Shown here: positions 44,730 through 53,493 of the stretch, in pieces
How positions within the stretch are numbered: position 1 is the first letter of the stretch
Layout of the letters: each line of letters starts with the position of its first letter
From: Flavobacteriales bacterium UBA5040
Lineage (GTDB): Bacteria > Bacteroidota > Bacteroidia > Flavobacteriales > Weeksellaceae
NCBI GenBank assembly: GCA_002415135.1
Contig: DIBY01000025.1
Coordinates: 124,001-188,000 of the forward strand
Reading direction: 5' to 3'
Length of the DNA stretch: 64,000 nucleotides
Position numbers and translations under genes: made by a program
Notes under the pieces: generated by a model
Database searches by the model: none
What the model was told of the DNA's origin: nothing
The model's input: only the letters and a program-made list of their open reading frames with translations

Positions 44730-45488
44730 TTAATATATATTTTCTTTCTCCGCCTTGGTCGGATAATTAATTAATACTGCTTTATAAACTCCTTTAAAAA
44801 CAAATAAACTACCAGCTGCGACACCGATGATTTTATGTTTCTGGATTACTTTTTCGATATCACTAAGCGAACCTGCACCCCCTAATACGGTAAGTGGAAC
44901 TGAAATACGCTCTCGGATCTTATCAATTAACGCCATGTCATAACCTTTCATCAATCCATCTTGATCAATGGAATTAATAATAATTTCGCCGGCTCCCAAT
45001 TGCTGTGCTTTCGATACAAAATCGAGAGGATTTATACCTGTTGCTTTTTTACCGTTATGAGTAAAGACTTCATAGCCGCCAAAAAGTTTTTTCTTAATAT
45101 CTAAAACCACAATGACGCTTTGCGCTCCTACTCGATCTGCAATCTGGGTAATCAAGTCTGGATCTTGTAGTATTGAAGAACTCAACGCTATTTTTTCGAT
45201 ACCAAGTCCAAATATTTTCTGTGCTTGCTCAATAGTTTTTACACCACCACCATAGCAGAGTGGCATTCTGGATTGGTTCGCAATTCTTTCTATTAAATTG
45301 TAATTAGGCTCCAAACCTTTTGCAGTGGCATCAATATCAAAAATTGCAAGTTCATCTACTTCTTTCTCATTAAAAATTTTGACCGCGTTGATCGGGTCGC
45401 CCACATATTTGGGGTTTTTAAAATTGACGGTTTTAACCAAACCGTTATCTTGCAACAAGAGACTTGGAATTATTCTTGGTCTTAGCAT
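44730..45488 (-). CDS. HisF-like amidation subunit (WbuZ/HisF2 type), Asp11 lost
   Basis: A 252-residue half-barrel-duplicated protein related to imidazole glycerol phosphate synthase HisF. The N-terminus RIIPSLLLQDNGLVK aligns with the HisF motif CLDVKDGRVVKG. Here the catalytic Asp11 is Leu11 and Cys9 is Ser, while the second Asp is kept (VIVVLDIKKK). It can therefore hardly act as a cyclase in histidine synthesis. In O-antigen loci the trio WbpG/HisH2/HisF2 (or WbuX/Y/Z) converts an N-acetyl into an acetamidino group, with this subunit as ammonia channel. Its gene follows the HisH-like gene by three bases. Confidence 0.88.
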   Translation of the reverse strand: MLRPRIIPSLLLQDNGLVKTVNFKNPKYVGDPINAVKIFNEKEVDELAIFDIDATAKGLEPNYNLIERIANQSRMPLCYGGGVKTIEQAQKIFGLGIEKIALSSSILQDPDLITQIADRVGAQSVIVVLDIKKKLFGGYEVFTHNGKKATGINPLDFVSKAQQLGAGEIIINSIDQDGLMKGYDMALIDKIRERISVPLTVLGGAGSLSDIEKVIQKHKIIGVAAGSLFVFKGVYKAVLINYPTKAEKENIY

Positions 45489-45491
45489 CTT

Positions 45492-46106
45492 CTAAAGTTT
45501 TGCAAAATTATGGAGTAAAATTTCGCCATAGTGATGACTTTTTTCAGGATGAAACTGGATTCCATACTTATTTTCGTGATGCGCGGCTGAGGCAAATTCA
45601 ATTCCATAATCAGAAACAGCCATTACATCAGCGGATTGATTGCATTCAAAATAATAACTGTGCAAAAAATAAAAAATAGCATCTTTTTCTAACCCATCGA
45701 AAAGTTTATTATTACCTATCGATTTCACATCATTCCATCCCATGTGCGGTAGGCGAGTGACGTGGTGGATTTTAGTTTCATCAAATTTTTTCACTGACGC
45801 ATCGATCCACTTTAGACCTTCCATATCCCCTTCATCACTATAATTCGCCATCATTTGCATACCGACGCAGATTCCGATTACTGGAATTTTTTCATTAAGG
45901 ACGAGATCATCAAGATCTTCTCTCATTCCGGAGGCGTTTAATTTTTCCATGGCATAATCGAAGTGCCCAACGCCGGGAAGAATCAGTTTTTCGGCACCAA
46001 TCAAATCAGTAGCAGTTTTTGCCACCTTTACAGAGACATCAACTCTTTTGTAAACATTTACAAAAGCATTAATATTTCCTACGCCATAATCTATAATAGT
46101 AATCAT
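45492..46106 (-). CDS. HisH-like glutamine amidotransferase (WbuY/HisH2 type)
   Basis: A 204-residue class I glutaminase that releases ammonia for the acetamidino-forming enzyme. It has GVGNINAFVN, LPGVGHFDYAM, the nucleophile Cys in IGICVGMQMM, and the His-Glu pair in IQFHPEKSHHYG. It is encoded between the amidotransferase (46107) and the HisF-like gene with almost no spacing, which, with the absence of other his genes, argues for polysaccharide modification and not histidine synthesis. Confidence 0.9.
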   Translation of the reverse strand: MITIIDYGVGNINAFVNVYKRVDVSVKVAKTATDLIGAEKLILPGVGHFDYAMEKLNASGMREDLDDLVLNEKIPVIGICVGMQMMANYSDEGDMEGLKWIDASVKKFDETKIHHVTRLPHMGWNDVKSIGNNKLFDGLEKDAIFYFLHSYYFECNQSADVMAVSDYGIEFASAAHHENKYGIQFHPEKSHHYGEILLHNFAKL

Positions 46107-47258
46107 TTATCTAAAAAGTCTTTTTTCTAATCCCAACTTTTGCATGATCTGCGCTCCAAGTTTTATAAATCCTATTTTGTTTTTATAAGTTTTATAAGTT
46201 TTATTTTCACCTTCGAATATCGATTGTAATTCTTTGGTGGTCATCTCTAACTTATGGGCTACATATTCAAATTCTTTTTGTAAAAATTCTTCAGAAAGCT
46301 CTGGCTTCGAAACTCTTTCAAGTGCTTCTTCACGAGTCATTTGCCCCGTTAAAATTAAACTGGAAAAATGCGCCTTTCTTTTTTGATAACCAAATTTTCG
46401 GGGCAACCAATAATCTTCATAGAATCTGGTAAACCTGGACTCATGGTGCTTGTGCTGAAAAGGCTCCCAACCAAACTTATCCATCAATAATTTTTCAGCA
46501 TCTTTTTTAATATAGGGTACAAGATCGAGTGGTTTAAAGACCTCCATTCCATGAATATATCGATATATAATTTTATAATTAATGATATCGACTAAAGGGA
46601 AAGTTTTAAGCTTTCTCTTTCCAAACTTACCATGAATATCTTTTACCAAAGTAGTATCAATACCAGGAAATCCTCCCCATTCTTCTGGTTCACGACAACA
46701 TTCGGTAGAGAAATTACCTCCTGTTAAAACATAATTAATATTGTGTTTTCTTGCGAATTTATATAAACCTGAAAAGAAGGCATAATCTTGAGGCAGATCT
46801 TGGTCAGCAATTTGAGATTTTAAAAATGAAGTTTGCAAATCTTTCATTTCTTCCCAATTAATAACCTCTGTGTAAAGGTCTAACCCTAAACCGTTTATTA
46901 ATTTTTCAATATTCCCAACGGCTTTATCAGTATTCCAGCCAGCGTCAACATGAAGAATTAACGGACGGATTCCCATCACTTCTGTTGCGATATAAGCTGC
47001 GTAGGAACTGTCTAATCCCCCGCTTAAGCCAATGATACAATCGAAATCTTTGTTTTTGCTGGTTTTTTTTATTTTATCAGCAATCTTCATGAGTTCCTCA
47101 TAACCTCGTTCATCAGGATGCCAATTCGGTTCTATATTTTCCTTATAATTCGTGTAATAATCACTCTCGCCTTTTTCGTTAAATACGATATTCGGGTCCG
47201 TGGTATCCATAATTGTTTTGGTGCAGACCTGGTAAGGCCTCGTGGATAACGTGTTCAT
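46107..47258 (-). CDS. N-acetyl sugar amidotransferase (WbpG/WbuX/PseA-like)
   Basis: A 383-residue PP-loop enzyme. IIGLSGGLDSSYAAYI is the ATP-pyrophosphatase loop, followed by LHVDAGWNTDKAVGNIEKL and NYVLTGGNFSTECCREPEEW. It activates the acetamido oxygen of a UDP- or lipid-linked sugar with ATP, so that ammonia from HisH/HisF can replace it (acetamidino group). Family members usually begin with a four-cysteine metal site; here that N-terminal part reads VCTKTIMDTTDP ... GESDYY, so only one cysteine remains. It heads the trio with HisH- and HisF-like genes. Confidence 0.88.
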   Translation of the reverse strand: MNTLSTRPYQVCTKTIMDTTDPNIVFNEKGESDYYTNYKENIEPNWHPDERGYEELMKIADKIKKTSKNKDFDCIIGLSGGLDSSYAAYIATEVMGIRPLILHVDAGWNTDKAVGNIEKLINGLGLDLYTEVINWEEMKDLQTSFLKSQIADQDLPQDYAFFSGLYKFARKHNINYVLTGGNFSTECCREPEEWGGFPGIDTTLVKDIHGKFGKRKLKTFPLVDIINYKIIYRYIHGMEVFKPLDLVPYIKKDAEKLLMDKFGWEPFQHKHHESRFTRFYEDYWLPRKFGYQKRKAHFSSLILTGQMTREEALERVSKPELSEEFLQKEFEYVAHKLEMTTKELQSIFEGENKTYKTYKNKIGFIKLGAQIMQKLGLEKRLFR

Positions 47259-47260
47259 AT

Positions 47261-48205
47261 TTATTTATTTTCTATCATAATCGAAAGGATGGACATTAAA
47301 TATTGATCATAAAAATTTTCAAAATTTAATTTAGATCTCACTAGTTCCTGTTTCAACTTTGGTTCTTTAATTCGATTAGAATAACCATCAGCATTCCACA
47401 ACATAATTCCATCAACCGATTTACCTTTGTATTGGGTGTTTTTTATGGTCGCAATATACAATTTAAAATCACTTTCGCTCAACGTCTCATAACCTAAACT
47501 GGCGTTAGAAGGATGATAACGGGACATGATCATTGGATATACTTCTTTATTATATTTTTGCGCAATTTTAATAATTTCCTTTGTATTTTCGCTAAGATAA
47601 CTTTTGTTTTCTAAACTGAAATTGAGCTTATTATAAAAGATATAAATGGACGGAAACAGAACATCACTGTTTTTAATAATATCGCTAATCCGGTCATCTT
47701 TCTTATAAAACTGATCTGTACGCCCCCAATAAGTGGTGAAAGGAACATAGTAATATCCCCATTTCACGTTAGGTCTTGATTTTTTAACATAGAAAAGGAC
47801 ATCTAAAAAAAGTTTTTTACTCCTCTTAAATTCAAGAGAATTAATATCACCATTCATTAAATATTCCAGATAGGGCGCCTCCAAATCAATGTAGGCGATG
47901 CCTTGCTCGAGTTTATTAGGATAAGCTCTTTGCAATTCCTGATCAAGTAATTTGGCGCTGAACGAAAATTTGTTGCTTTTATCTAAAAATTGCACATCAT
48001 TCACAAAGCCCACTTTCTGAATGTTATTTTTCTTTAAAAAATTGTTAAAAACAGAAGTATTGCTGTCTGCATAAACAAGTATTTTAACATCAGAAACTTG
48101 CTTATCCACAACTTTACCATTCAGATAAATGTTCTCCGAAATCATTGATTCCTTACTGGTGCAAAAAGTAAGTAACAATAAGGTACTAAGTAGAAACTTT
48201 AACAT
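47261..48205 (-). CDS. Hyaluronidase-like TIM-barrel protein, probable lipoprotein
   Basis: A 314-residue exported protein with a hydrophobic leader (MLKFLLSTLLLLTFC) and Cys at the end, so perhaps lipid-anchored. The barrel strands AYIDLEAP, KWGYYYVPFTTYW, DVLFPSIYIFY, VYPMIMSRYHPSN and VDGIMLWNADG follow the order seen in hyaluronidase-type (GH56-like) enzymes, in which an acidic strand is followed by 'ALYPSIYL'- and 'W'-type strands. Catalytic residues would lie in YIDLEAP. It starts inside the preceding glycosyltransferase gene (20-base overlap) and precedes the amidotransferase gene, so it belongs to the operon. A role in trimming or sensing the polymer is inference. Confidence 0.6.
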   Translation of the reverse strand: MLKFLLSTLLLLTFCTSKESMISENIYLNGKVVDKQVSDVKILVYADSNTSVFNNFLKKNNIQKVGFVNDVQFLDKSNKFSFSAKLLDQELQRAYPNKLEQGIAYIDLEAPYLEYLMNGDINSLEFKRSKKLFLDVLFYVKKSRPNVKWGYYYVPFTTYWGRTDQFYKKDDRISDIIKNSDVLFPSIYIFYNKLNFSLENKSYLSENTKEIIKIAQKYNKEVYPMIMSRYHPSNASLGYETLSESDFKLYIATIKNTQYKGKSVDGIMLWNADGYSNRIKEPKLKQELVRSKLNFENFYDQYLMSILSIMIENK

Positions 48206-49373
48206 GGGATAAAGTTTTATTTATTAAATTGTTCCAATCTAAATATTTCATTGCTGTTTGAGCGGCATTCTTCTTTCCTTCAATTAAACACTCATCAACA
48301 ATAAGTTTTTCGATTGCTTTCTTGATATTTCCTTTTGTTATATTACTTCTTTCCAATTCAATAATCGCCTGAAATTCATTTAAATAAAGAAGCGACTGTT
48401 GTCCTACATCGCCTACTACTAAAGGTAAATGAGAAGCTAAAGCCTGTTGCCAAACAATAGATTGACTTGCTGGAAATACCGCCAAATCTGATGCTGCCAG
48501 ATGTTCGTACACGCCAACATTATTTTGCCAACCTACATAATGGATATTAGGATTATCAGCAGACAAATGTAGTAATTTTTCTTTGTAATTTTTATTCTGT
48601 TCATCAGCGTCTCCAACAATTATCAGATGGAGTGCATCATCTTTAATTTCATTAAAAGCTTCTAGTAGTAGATCGGTTTTTTTAGCGGGAGTAAATTTAC
48701 CACCAGTGAAAATAACTTTATCAGAAGAGGAGATTCCCAGTTTGGATCTTAACTCGTTTCTGGTATTGGTTGCTTTAATGTCGGCTACTAAATCAACATC
48801 AGCACCGAGAGGTAACACCTCCATTTCAGCTTCGGGGATTTTATATACTTCGTTTAAAAATTTGGTACTGCCTGGAACGATTGGATAAAATCTTGATATA
48901 TGCTTTCGGATCGGGTCCATATACAGTTTCTTACGAATAATTTTATGTAAGACATTTAAAGATAACCAGTTGTTGGCCGAGTTGCTGTAGTCAGCGTGAT
49001 AATCCATAATCATTTTTACGTGTGGATTTCTTTTTTTGTAATCCAACATTTCGAACATGTTGGGCATGATATCGTGTACATAAAGCAGGTCTGGCTGAAA
49101 TTGTTCGACGATTGTAGTGATATCGGTATATTTTTTAATTTTCCCTTTAAAATTAAATTTAAAAGGAAGTTTTATAATTTTAGCTCCGTGGTCATCCAAT
49201 TCACGGGCAGGTTTTGAATTATCGTGAATGTTATTATAGTAATCAAAAACATTGTCGTAGGTAGAGGTAATCACCGTTACCTCATGGCCATGCTTTCGAT
49301 AATATTTCACCAATAGATTTTCCTGATACTCTAAATTTTCGATATAGAGCTCACACAACATTAATATTTTCAT
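48186..49373 (-). CDS. GT4-like glycosyltransferase
   Basis: A 395-residue GT-B glycosyltransferase. The N-terminus MKILMLCELYIENLEYQENL and KYYRKHGHEVTVITS form the acceptor domain. The donor half has VIFTGGKFTPAKKTDLLLEAF, HLIIVGDADEQNK and YEHLAASDLAVFPASQSIVW. It probably adds one sugar of the repeat unit on the cytoplasmic side. The frame is open to a GTG at 49442, but the ATG at 49373 overlaps the stop of the upstream Wzy-like gene as ATGA, a typical translational coupling, so it is the chosen start. Confidence 0.85.
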   Translation of the reverse strand: MKILMLCELYIENLEYQENLLVKYYRKHGHEVTVITSTYDNVFDYYNNIHDNSKPARELDDHGAKIIKLPFKFNFKGKIKKYTDITTIVEQFQPDLLYVHDIMPNMFEMLDYKKRNPHVKMIMDYHADYSNSANNWLSLNVLHKIIRKKLYMDPIRKHISRFYPIVPGSTKFLNEVYKIPEAEMEVLPLGADVDLVADIKATNTRNELRSKLGISSSDKVIFTGGKFTPAKKTDLLLEAFNEIKDDALHLIIVGDADEQNKNYKEKLLHLSADNPNIHYVGWQNNVGVYEHLAASDLAVFPASQSIVWQQALASHLPLVVGDVGQQSLLYLNEFQAIIELERSNITKGNIKKAIEKLIVDECLIEGKKNAAQTAMKYLDWNNLINKTLSHVKVST

Positions 49374-50530
49374 ACTTCTATTTTCTCTTTTGAATGATAC
49401 TGAATAATAAATAAGGCAATCCACAGAAGTGAAATTCTCCACGAATCAAAAGAGCCGCTCTTCATATCCTGAAAAAACAAATATAAAGAAATTAGTCCTA
49501 AGGATAATAGCGGCAAATAATCTACCCACGTAAAAACTTTGAAAAATAATACCAAATATAAAATTAAATAAAGAAGCCCGCCAACAATGCCGATTTCCAT
49601 TACACTTTCTAAAAAAAGGTTATGCGGATAAAGTACAAGGTCAGTATCACTCAGGATCATGCCAGAACTGCCAATACCTAAACCGCTAAACAGATGATTG
49701 GTCACTGATCTGTACCCCTGTTCAAAGTAATAAATTCGTGCGGTCGCACTTTCGTCCTCACTGTAATTCTCGAGCACATTAAAACGATTGAAATCGATGG
49801 CTGAAAAATCAAAGTATTGCAAAAAAAGCATTGCACCCACCATGATAATCAACACATTTTTTAACGAAAGCTTTTTCACTTTTAAAGTCAGAAAATAGTG
49901 CAGGATGAAAATGAAAAATAGAAAGATGAGGGGTCCTCTACCACCGAGAACAAATAGTATAAAAACACTGTATAAAATAATAATTCTATTAAATAAGGTT
50001 TTGTTATCGATATGGAAAATTAAACTTGCAGAAATAAATGTTCCAATCGATAGGTAATTGGGAATGCCATAACCGATCACTGATTCAATCGTCTTCTCAC
50101 TCATTTGGAAGTAAATAAACTGATCGGTAAAATATAAATAACTTAATATGACCAAGATGATAATATTGCCGACCATCATTACTTTTTTAAAATAGGGAAT
50201 ATCTTCTTTTTCAAAAAGTAAAAGTGGATATAAAAAGCAGAACATATTAAGAACGGTTGCAATTGATTTGCTTAATGCGTAATTAGAGGAGATGGTATAC
50301 GCATTTGATAGTAGAAAGAGAATAGAAATTCCCAATACAGAAAAAACAATTGTTTTACCAAAGGAGGAATATGCAGTAAAATGCGGTTTAAACAAAAATG
50401 GAAAAATCGCCAGGAGCAAAACCGTGAAAACCAATGTTAAATCAACTGGCAAGCCTGGGATCCATTTAATGAGTCCTGAATACACCAGTAAAATATAAAT
50501 AACAACTGCAAATTTTCTTAGATTAGCCAT
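49370..50530 (-). CDS. O-antigen polymerase/ligase-like membrane protein (second copy)
   Basis: A 386-residue membrane protein with about 10-11 hydrophobic segments, including the LGGRGPLIFLFFIF stretch and the Wzy_C signature YPHNLFLESVMEIG after a large periplasmic loop. It resembles the protein at 40824-42056 in layout and motif. A locus needs one polymerase, so one of the two may be a ligase that moves finished glycan to a lipid or protein acceptor. It lies between the flippase and a glycosyltransferase. Confidence 0.82.
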   Translation of the reverse strand: MANLRKFAVVIYILLVYSGLIKWIPGLPVDLTLVFTVLLLAIFPFLFKPHFTAYSSFGKTIVFSVLGISILFLLSNAYTISSNYALSKSIATVLNMFCFLYPLLLFEKEDIPYFKKVMMVGNIIILVILSYLYFTDQFIYFQMSEKTIESVIGYGIPNYLSIGTFISASLIFHIDNKTLFNRIIILYSVFILFVLGGRGPLIFLFFIFILHYFLTLKVKKLSLKNVLIIMVGAMLFLQYFDFSAIDFNRFNVLENYSEDESATARIYYFEQGYRSVTNHLFSGLGIGSSGMILSDTDLVLYPHNLFLESVMEIGIVGGLLYLILYLVLFFKVFTWVDYLPLLSLGLISLYLFFQDMKSGSFDSWRISLLWIALFIIQYHSKEKIEV

Positions 50531-50611
50531 ATCACTTTTGCGAGGTTTCTTTTGTAATTAAAAATTAATATTTGTTATCAATCTGCTCTGTTCAATAGTA
50601 CGTTTTATTTT

Positions 50612-51877
50612 CTACAATTTATTCCTCGCTATTTTATAGGAGAAAAATAACATCAATAAATTAAAAAACACCGCATTGACCGAAAAAAGCACCAACGAGA
50701 TTCTTGCGTCATTAAACAGCACTGAACCGAAATAAATCGCAAGGGCACCAAATGCAGCATTAAAAAATTGAAGACGCATCAGAAATTTTTGTTTTTCCCG
50801 AACGTAGTAGAGAGTATTCAACGGCGTGGCGATAAATTCAATACCTAAAAACAACGCGATGATCCGGGCGTAGTAGCCCGCCTCTAACCAGACCTCACCA
50901 AATAAAAATTTAAATAAAAATGGAGCAACCAAAAATACAATCAGGTAAATAGGGAGTGACATAAAGATCAATTTCTTAAAAGTTGATTCGTATAGAGCTT
51001 TGCAGTCGCCAGTTTTCCTGATCTCGTCAATGGCATCATTTCGAAAAACATTAGCAATCGAACTGGTGATCACAATATTAGGTAGCCTTAACATCCTGTT
51101 CGCCATCGCAAAAAACCCTACCACGGTAGTGCTGTATAATATCGAAAATAGAAGGGGAATAAATTGTTGACTCGCAGTGAGCGATAGATCAGAAAAAATC
51201 ATATACCTGGGAAAAGACTGATATTCCTTCGCTACCGGCAACATCTTTTCTTTCTGTGCCCAAATTTGAGAAAGTAATTTTTCCTTAATTAAAATGAAAA
51301 GACAAGCGATTATAATTCCGATGATCAAAGACCATATCATCCCTTCTTTAAAACCCAACAAACCAAAAATGATACTAAAAATGGTTGCTGCAATAACCTG
51401 CACTGCATTTGAAATAGAGATGAGTTTGTATTTCTTATTCCGTTGATTCCAGTAACTTAAGGCGGAATAAACAGCGATAAAAAAAACATAGATCGGTGCT
51501 AAGTAAGAACTGCTATGATCTAAAAAACCAGATTGATCGTGAATTTGTAAAATATCTTTGAACAGAATAATACCAAACAGATACAAAAGAGAAATCCCAA
51601 ATCCTAAAAATAAAATGAGTTTGATAATTGGAAGTGCCTCAGAGTTTTTCTTGGGAAGACCAATCGCTAACTCATAACGGCCCGTAGAAATTACGGCAAA
51701 AAAAACGGTGATGCTGGTGAAAACAGAGAGCACCCCAAATGCTTCTACAGAGAATAATCTGGTCAGCAAAGGAGAACTTGCCACCACTAAACCCTGGCTA
51801 ATTAAAGTACCAAACGCTAAAGTAGAAACGTTTTTTAAAAACTGATTCCGAAATATTTGCTGTACTTTCTGCTTCAC
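50612..51877 (-). CDS. Polysaccharide flippase (Wzx-like)
   Basis: A 421-residue membrane protein with about 12 helices, of the MATE/oligosaccharide flippase (PST) superfamily. The N-terminal LKNVSTLAFGTLISQGLVVASSP-type helix (shown in part: FGTLISQGLVVASSPLL) and TRLFSVEAFGVLSVF are typical. It flips undecaprenyl-linked repeat units across the inner membrane. The likely start is GTG at 51875-51877, directly after the TAA stop of the upstream gene; no nearby ATG fits better. It is the only flippase in the locus. Confidence 0.88.
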   Translation of the reverse strand: MKQKVQQIFRNQFLKNVSTLAFGTLISQGLVVASSPLLTRLFSVEAFGVLSVFTSITVFFAVISTGRYELAIGLPKKNSEALPIIKLILFLGFGISLLYLFGIILFKDILQIHDQSGFLDHSSSYLAPIYVFFIAVYSALSYWNQRNKKYKLISISNAVQVIAATIFSIIFGLLGFKEGMIWSLIIGIIIACLFILIKEKLLSQIWAQKEKMLPVAKEYQSFPRYMIFSDLSLTASQQFIPLLFSILYSTTVVGFFAMANRMLRLPNIVITSSIANVFRNDAIDEIRKTGDCKALYESTFKKLIFMSLPIYLIVFLVAPFLFKFLFGEVWLEAGYYARIIALFLGIEFIATPLNTLYYVREKQKFLMRLQFFNAAFGALAIYFGSVLFNDARISLVLFSVNAVFFNLLMLFFSYKIARNKL

Positions 51878-52900
51878 TTATCCTTTTTGTACCTTCAATT
51901 CGTAGATCCTTTCTATAATATCAACAACCTTTAATCCTTCCAAAGCATTAGTGGTAATACTGTTACGGCCTTTCAAAACGTCGACAACATTTTCAATAAT
52001 ATAATGATGATTGGCAGCGCTACCTTTGTAAGCACCGTAATCATTACCTGGATTGGTTGCAGCTAATTCCGGCATTTCGTAATCTTTTACGTGGCAATAC
52101 TCTACTTCATTCATATATTGTCCACCCACTTTTACCGATCCATTTTCGCCAATAACGGTGATACTGCTTTCCAGATTTTTATCCCAGATCGAGGTCGAAT
52201 AATTGATGCTTCCCATTCCGCCATTAACAAAATCAAAACTCACGAAGCCCGAATCTTCAAAATCGGTTAAATCTTTATGGTTAAAATCTGCGAATTTGGC
52301 TTGAATATTTTTAATGTCTCCAAAGTACCAGTACATTAAATCCAGAAAGTGACTGAATTGAGTAAATAAAGTACCACCATCTAAATCTCCTTTTCCGTGC
52401 CAGGATTCTGGTTTGTAGTATCGATCATCCCGATTCCAGTAACAGTTGATCTGCACCATGAATACTTTACCCAACGTACCTGTATCCAGCAATTCTTTCA
52501 ACCAGACACTTGGTGGAGAATATCGATTTTGCATGACACAAAAAACCTGTTTATGCTTTTGCAATCCCTTAAAAATCAATTTTTCTGAATCGGTCTTGGT
52601 TAAAGACATCGGTTTTTCAATAACCAAATGACGACCAGATTCCAAAATTTTCATGCCCTGTTCTGCATGAAATCCATTTGGAGTCGCGACATTAATCACA
52701 TCAATTTCTAAATCAGATTGCAGCAATTCATCGATGGTAGCAAAAAATGGAACTTTAAATTCTTCAATTCCTAAGGTGGCAGGATCTTTAACATCCACCA
52801 AACCTACCAATTCACATTCCGTGTTACGGGCAATCATTTCAGCGTGTCTTTTTCCGATGTGGCCGCATCCTACGACGGCGAATTTTATTTTTTGAGTCAT
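51878..52900 (-). CDS. Gfo/Idh/MocA dehydrogenase (WbpB/WlbA-like)
   Basis: A 340-residue NAD-dependent sugar dehydrogenase. VVGCGHIGKRHAEMI is the Rossmann loop, and VIEKPMSLT carries the conserved Lys. The C-terminal half, with WHGKGDLDGGTLFTQFSHFLDLMYWYFG, matches WbpB/WlbA rather than general Gfo/Idh members. WbpB oxidises C3 of UDP-GlcNAcA; its NADH is reoxidised by 2-oxoglutarate, giving 2-hydroxyglutarate. The product is aminated by the WbpE-like enzyme (53494) and acetylated by the WbpD-like enzyme (52911), all in this cluster. Confidence 0.88.
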   Translation of the reverse strand: MTQKIKFAVVGCGHIGKRHAEMIARNTECELVGLVDVKDPATLGIEEFKVPFFATIDELLQSDLEIDVINVATPNGFHAEQGMKILESGRHLVIEKPMSLTKTDSEKLIFKGLQKHKQVFCVMQNRYSPPSVWLKELLDTGTLGKVFMVQINCYWNRDDRYYKPESWHGKGDLDGGTLFTQFSHFLDLMYWYFGDIKNIQAKFADFNHKDLTDFEDSGFVSFDFVNGGMGSINYSTSIWDKNLESSITVIGENGSVKVGGQYMNEVEYCHVKDYEMPELAATNPGNDYGAYKGSAANHHYIIENVVDVLKGRNSITTNALEGLKVVDIIERIYELKVQKG

Positions 52901-52910
52901 TTAATTCAAA

Positions 52911-53483
52911 TTATATTTTTGAAACTTTGGCGTCTTTTAATTGATATTTTACACCCGTGTCGGCGCAGGTGGCGATTCCATTTTCATCAAACTCCAGGCG
53001 CTCACCAAACTCGCTCATCCAACCCATCTGACGGGCCGGATTCCCAACAACAAGCGCGAAATTTAAAACCTCTTTCGTCACAACAGCACCGGCTCCGATA
53101 AATGCATATTCCCCAATATTATGGCCGCAGACAATCGTAGCATTAGCGCCAATCGACGCGCCTTTTCCGACATGGGTTTTTAAATATTCATTTTTGCGAT
53201 TAACAGCACTTCTAGGATTGATCACATTGGTAAAAACCATCGATGGTCCTAAAAAAACATCATCATCACAAGTAACTCCTTCATAGATGGAAACATTATT
53301 TTGAACTTTCACATTGTTCCCTAAAACGACTTGGCTGGATACGACTACATTTTGACCAATATTACAGTGACCTCCTAAAACAGCACCTGCCATGACGTGC
53401 GAAAAATGCCATATTTTAGTCCCTGCTCCAATCGTACAGCCTTCATCGATAACGGCTGTTTCGTGCGCGAAAAAATCGGTCAT
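52911..53483 (-). CDS. WbpD/WlbB-like N-acetyltransferase
   Basis: A 190-residue left-handed beta-helix acetyltransferase with hexapeptide repeats (TIGAGTKIWHFSHVMAGA, CNIGQNVVVSSQVVLGN) and the acetyl-CoA end GEYAFIGAGAVVTKEV. In the WbpB-E-D route it acetylates the 3-amino group of UDP-GlcNAc(3N)A to give UDP-GlcNAc(3NAc)A. The catalytic His/Asn pair is consistent with IWHFSHV and FTNVINPR. A TTG at 53492 also opens the frame, but ATG at 53483 (MTDFFAHETAVI) fits the family. It lies between the WbpE- and WbpB-like genes. Confidence 0.9.
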   Translation of the reverse strand: MTDFFAHETAVIDEGCTIGAGTKIWHFSHVMAGAVLGGHCNIGQNVVVSSQVVLGNNVKVQNNVSIYEGVTCDDDVFLGPSMVFTNVINPRSAVNRKNEYLKTHVGKGASIGANATIVCGHNIGEYAFIGAGAVVTKEVLNFALVVGNPARQMGWMSEFGERLEFDENGIATCADTGVKYQLKDAKVSKI

Positions 53484-53493
53484 AGTATTCAAT

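Noticed and set aside
44730..46106. Histidine biosynthesis genes hisF and hisH
   Set aside because: No other his genes are near, HisF lacks Asp11, and the genes are locked into a polysaccharide operon beside a WbpG-like amidotransferase.
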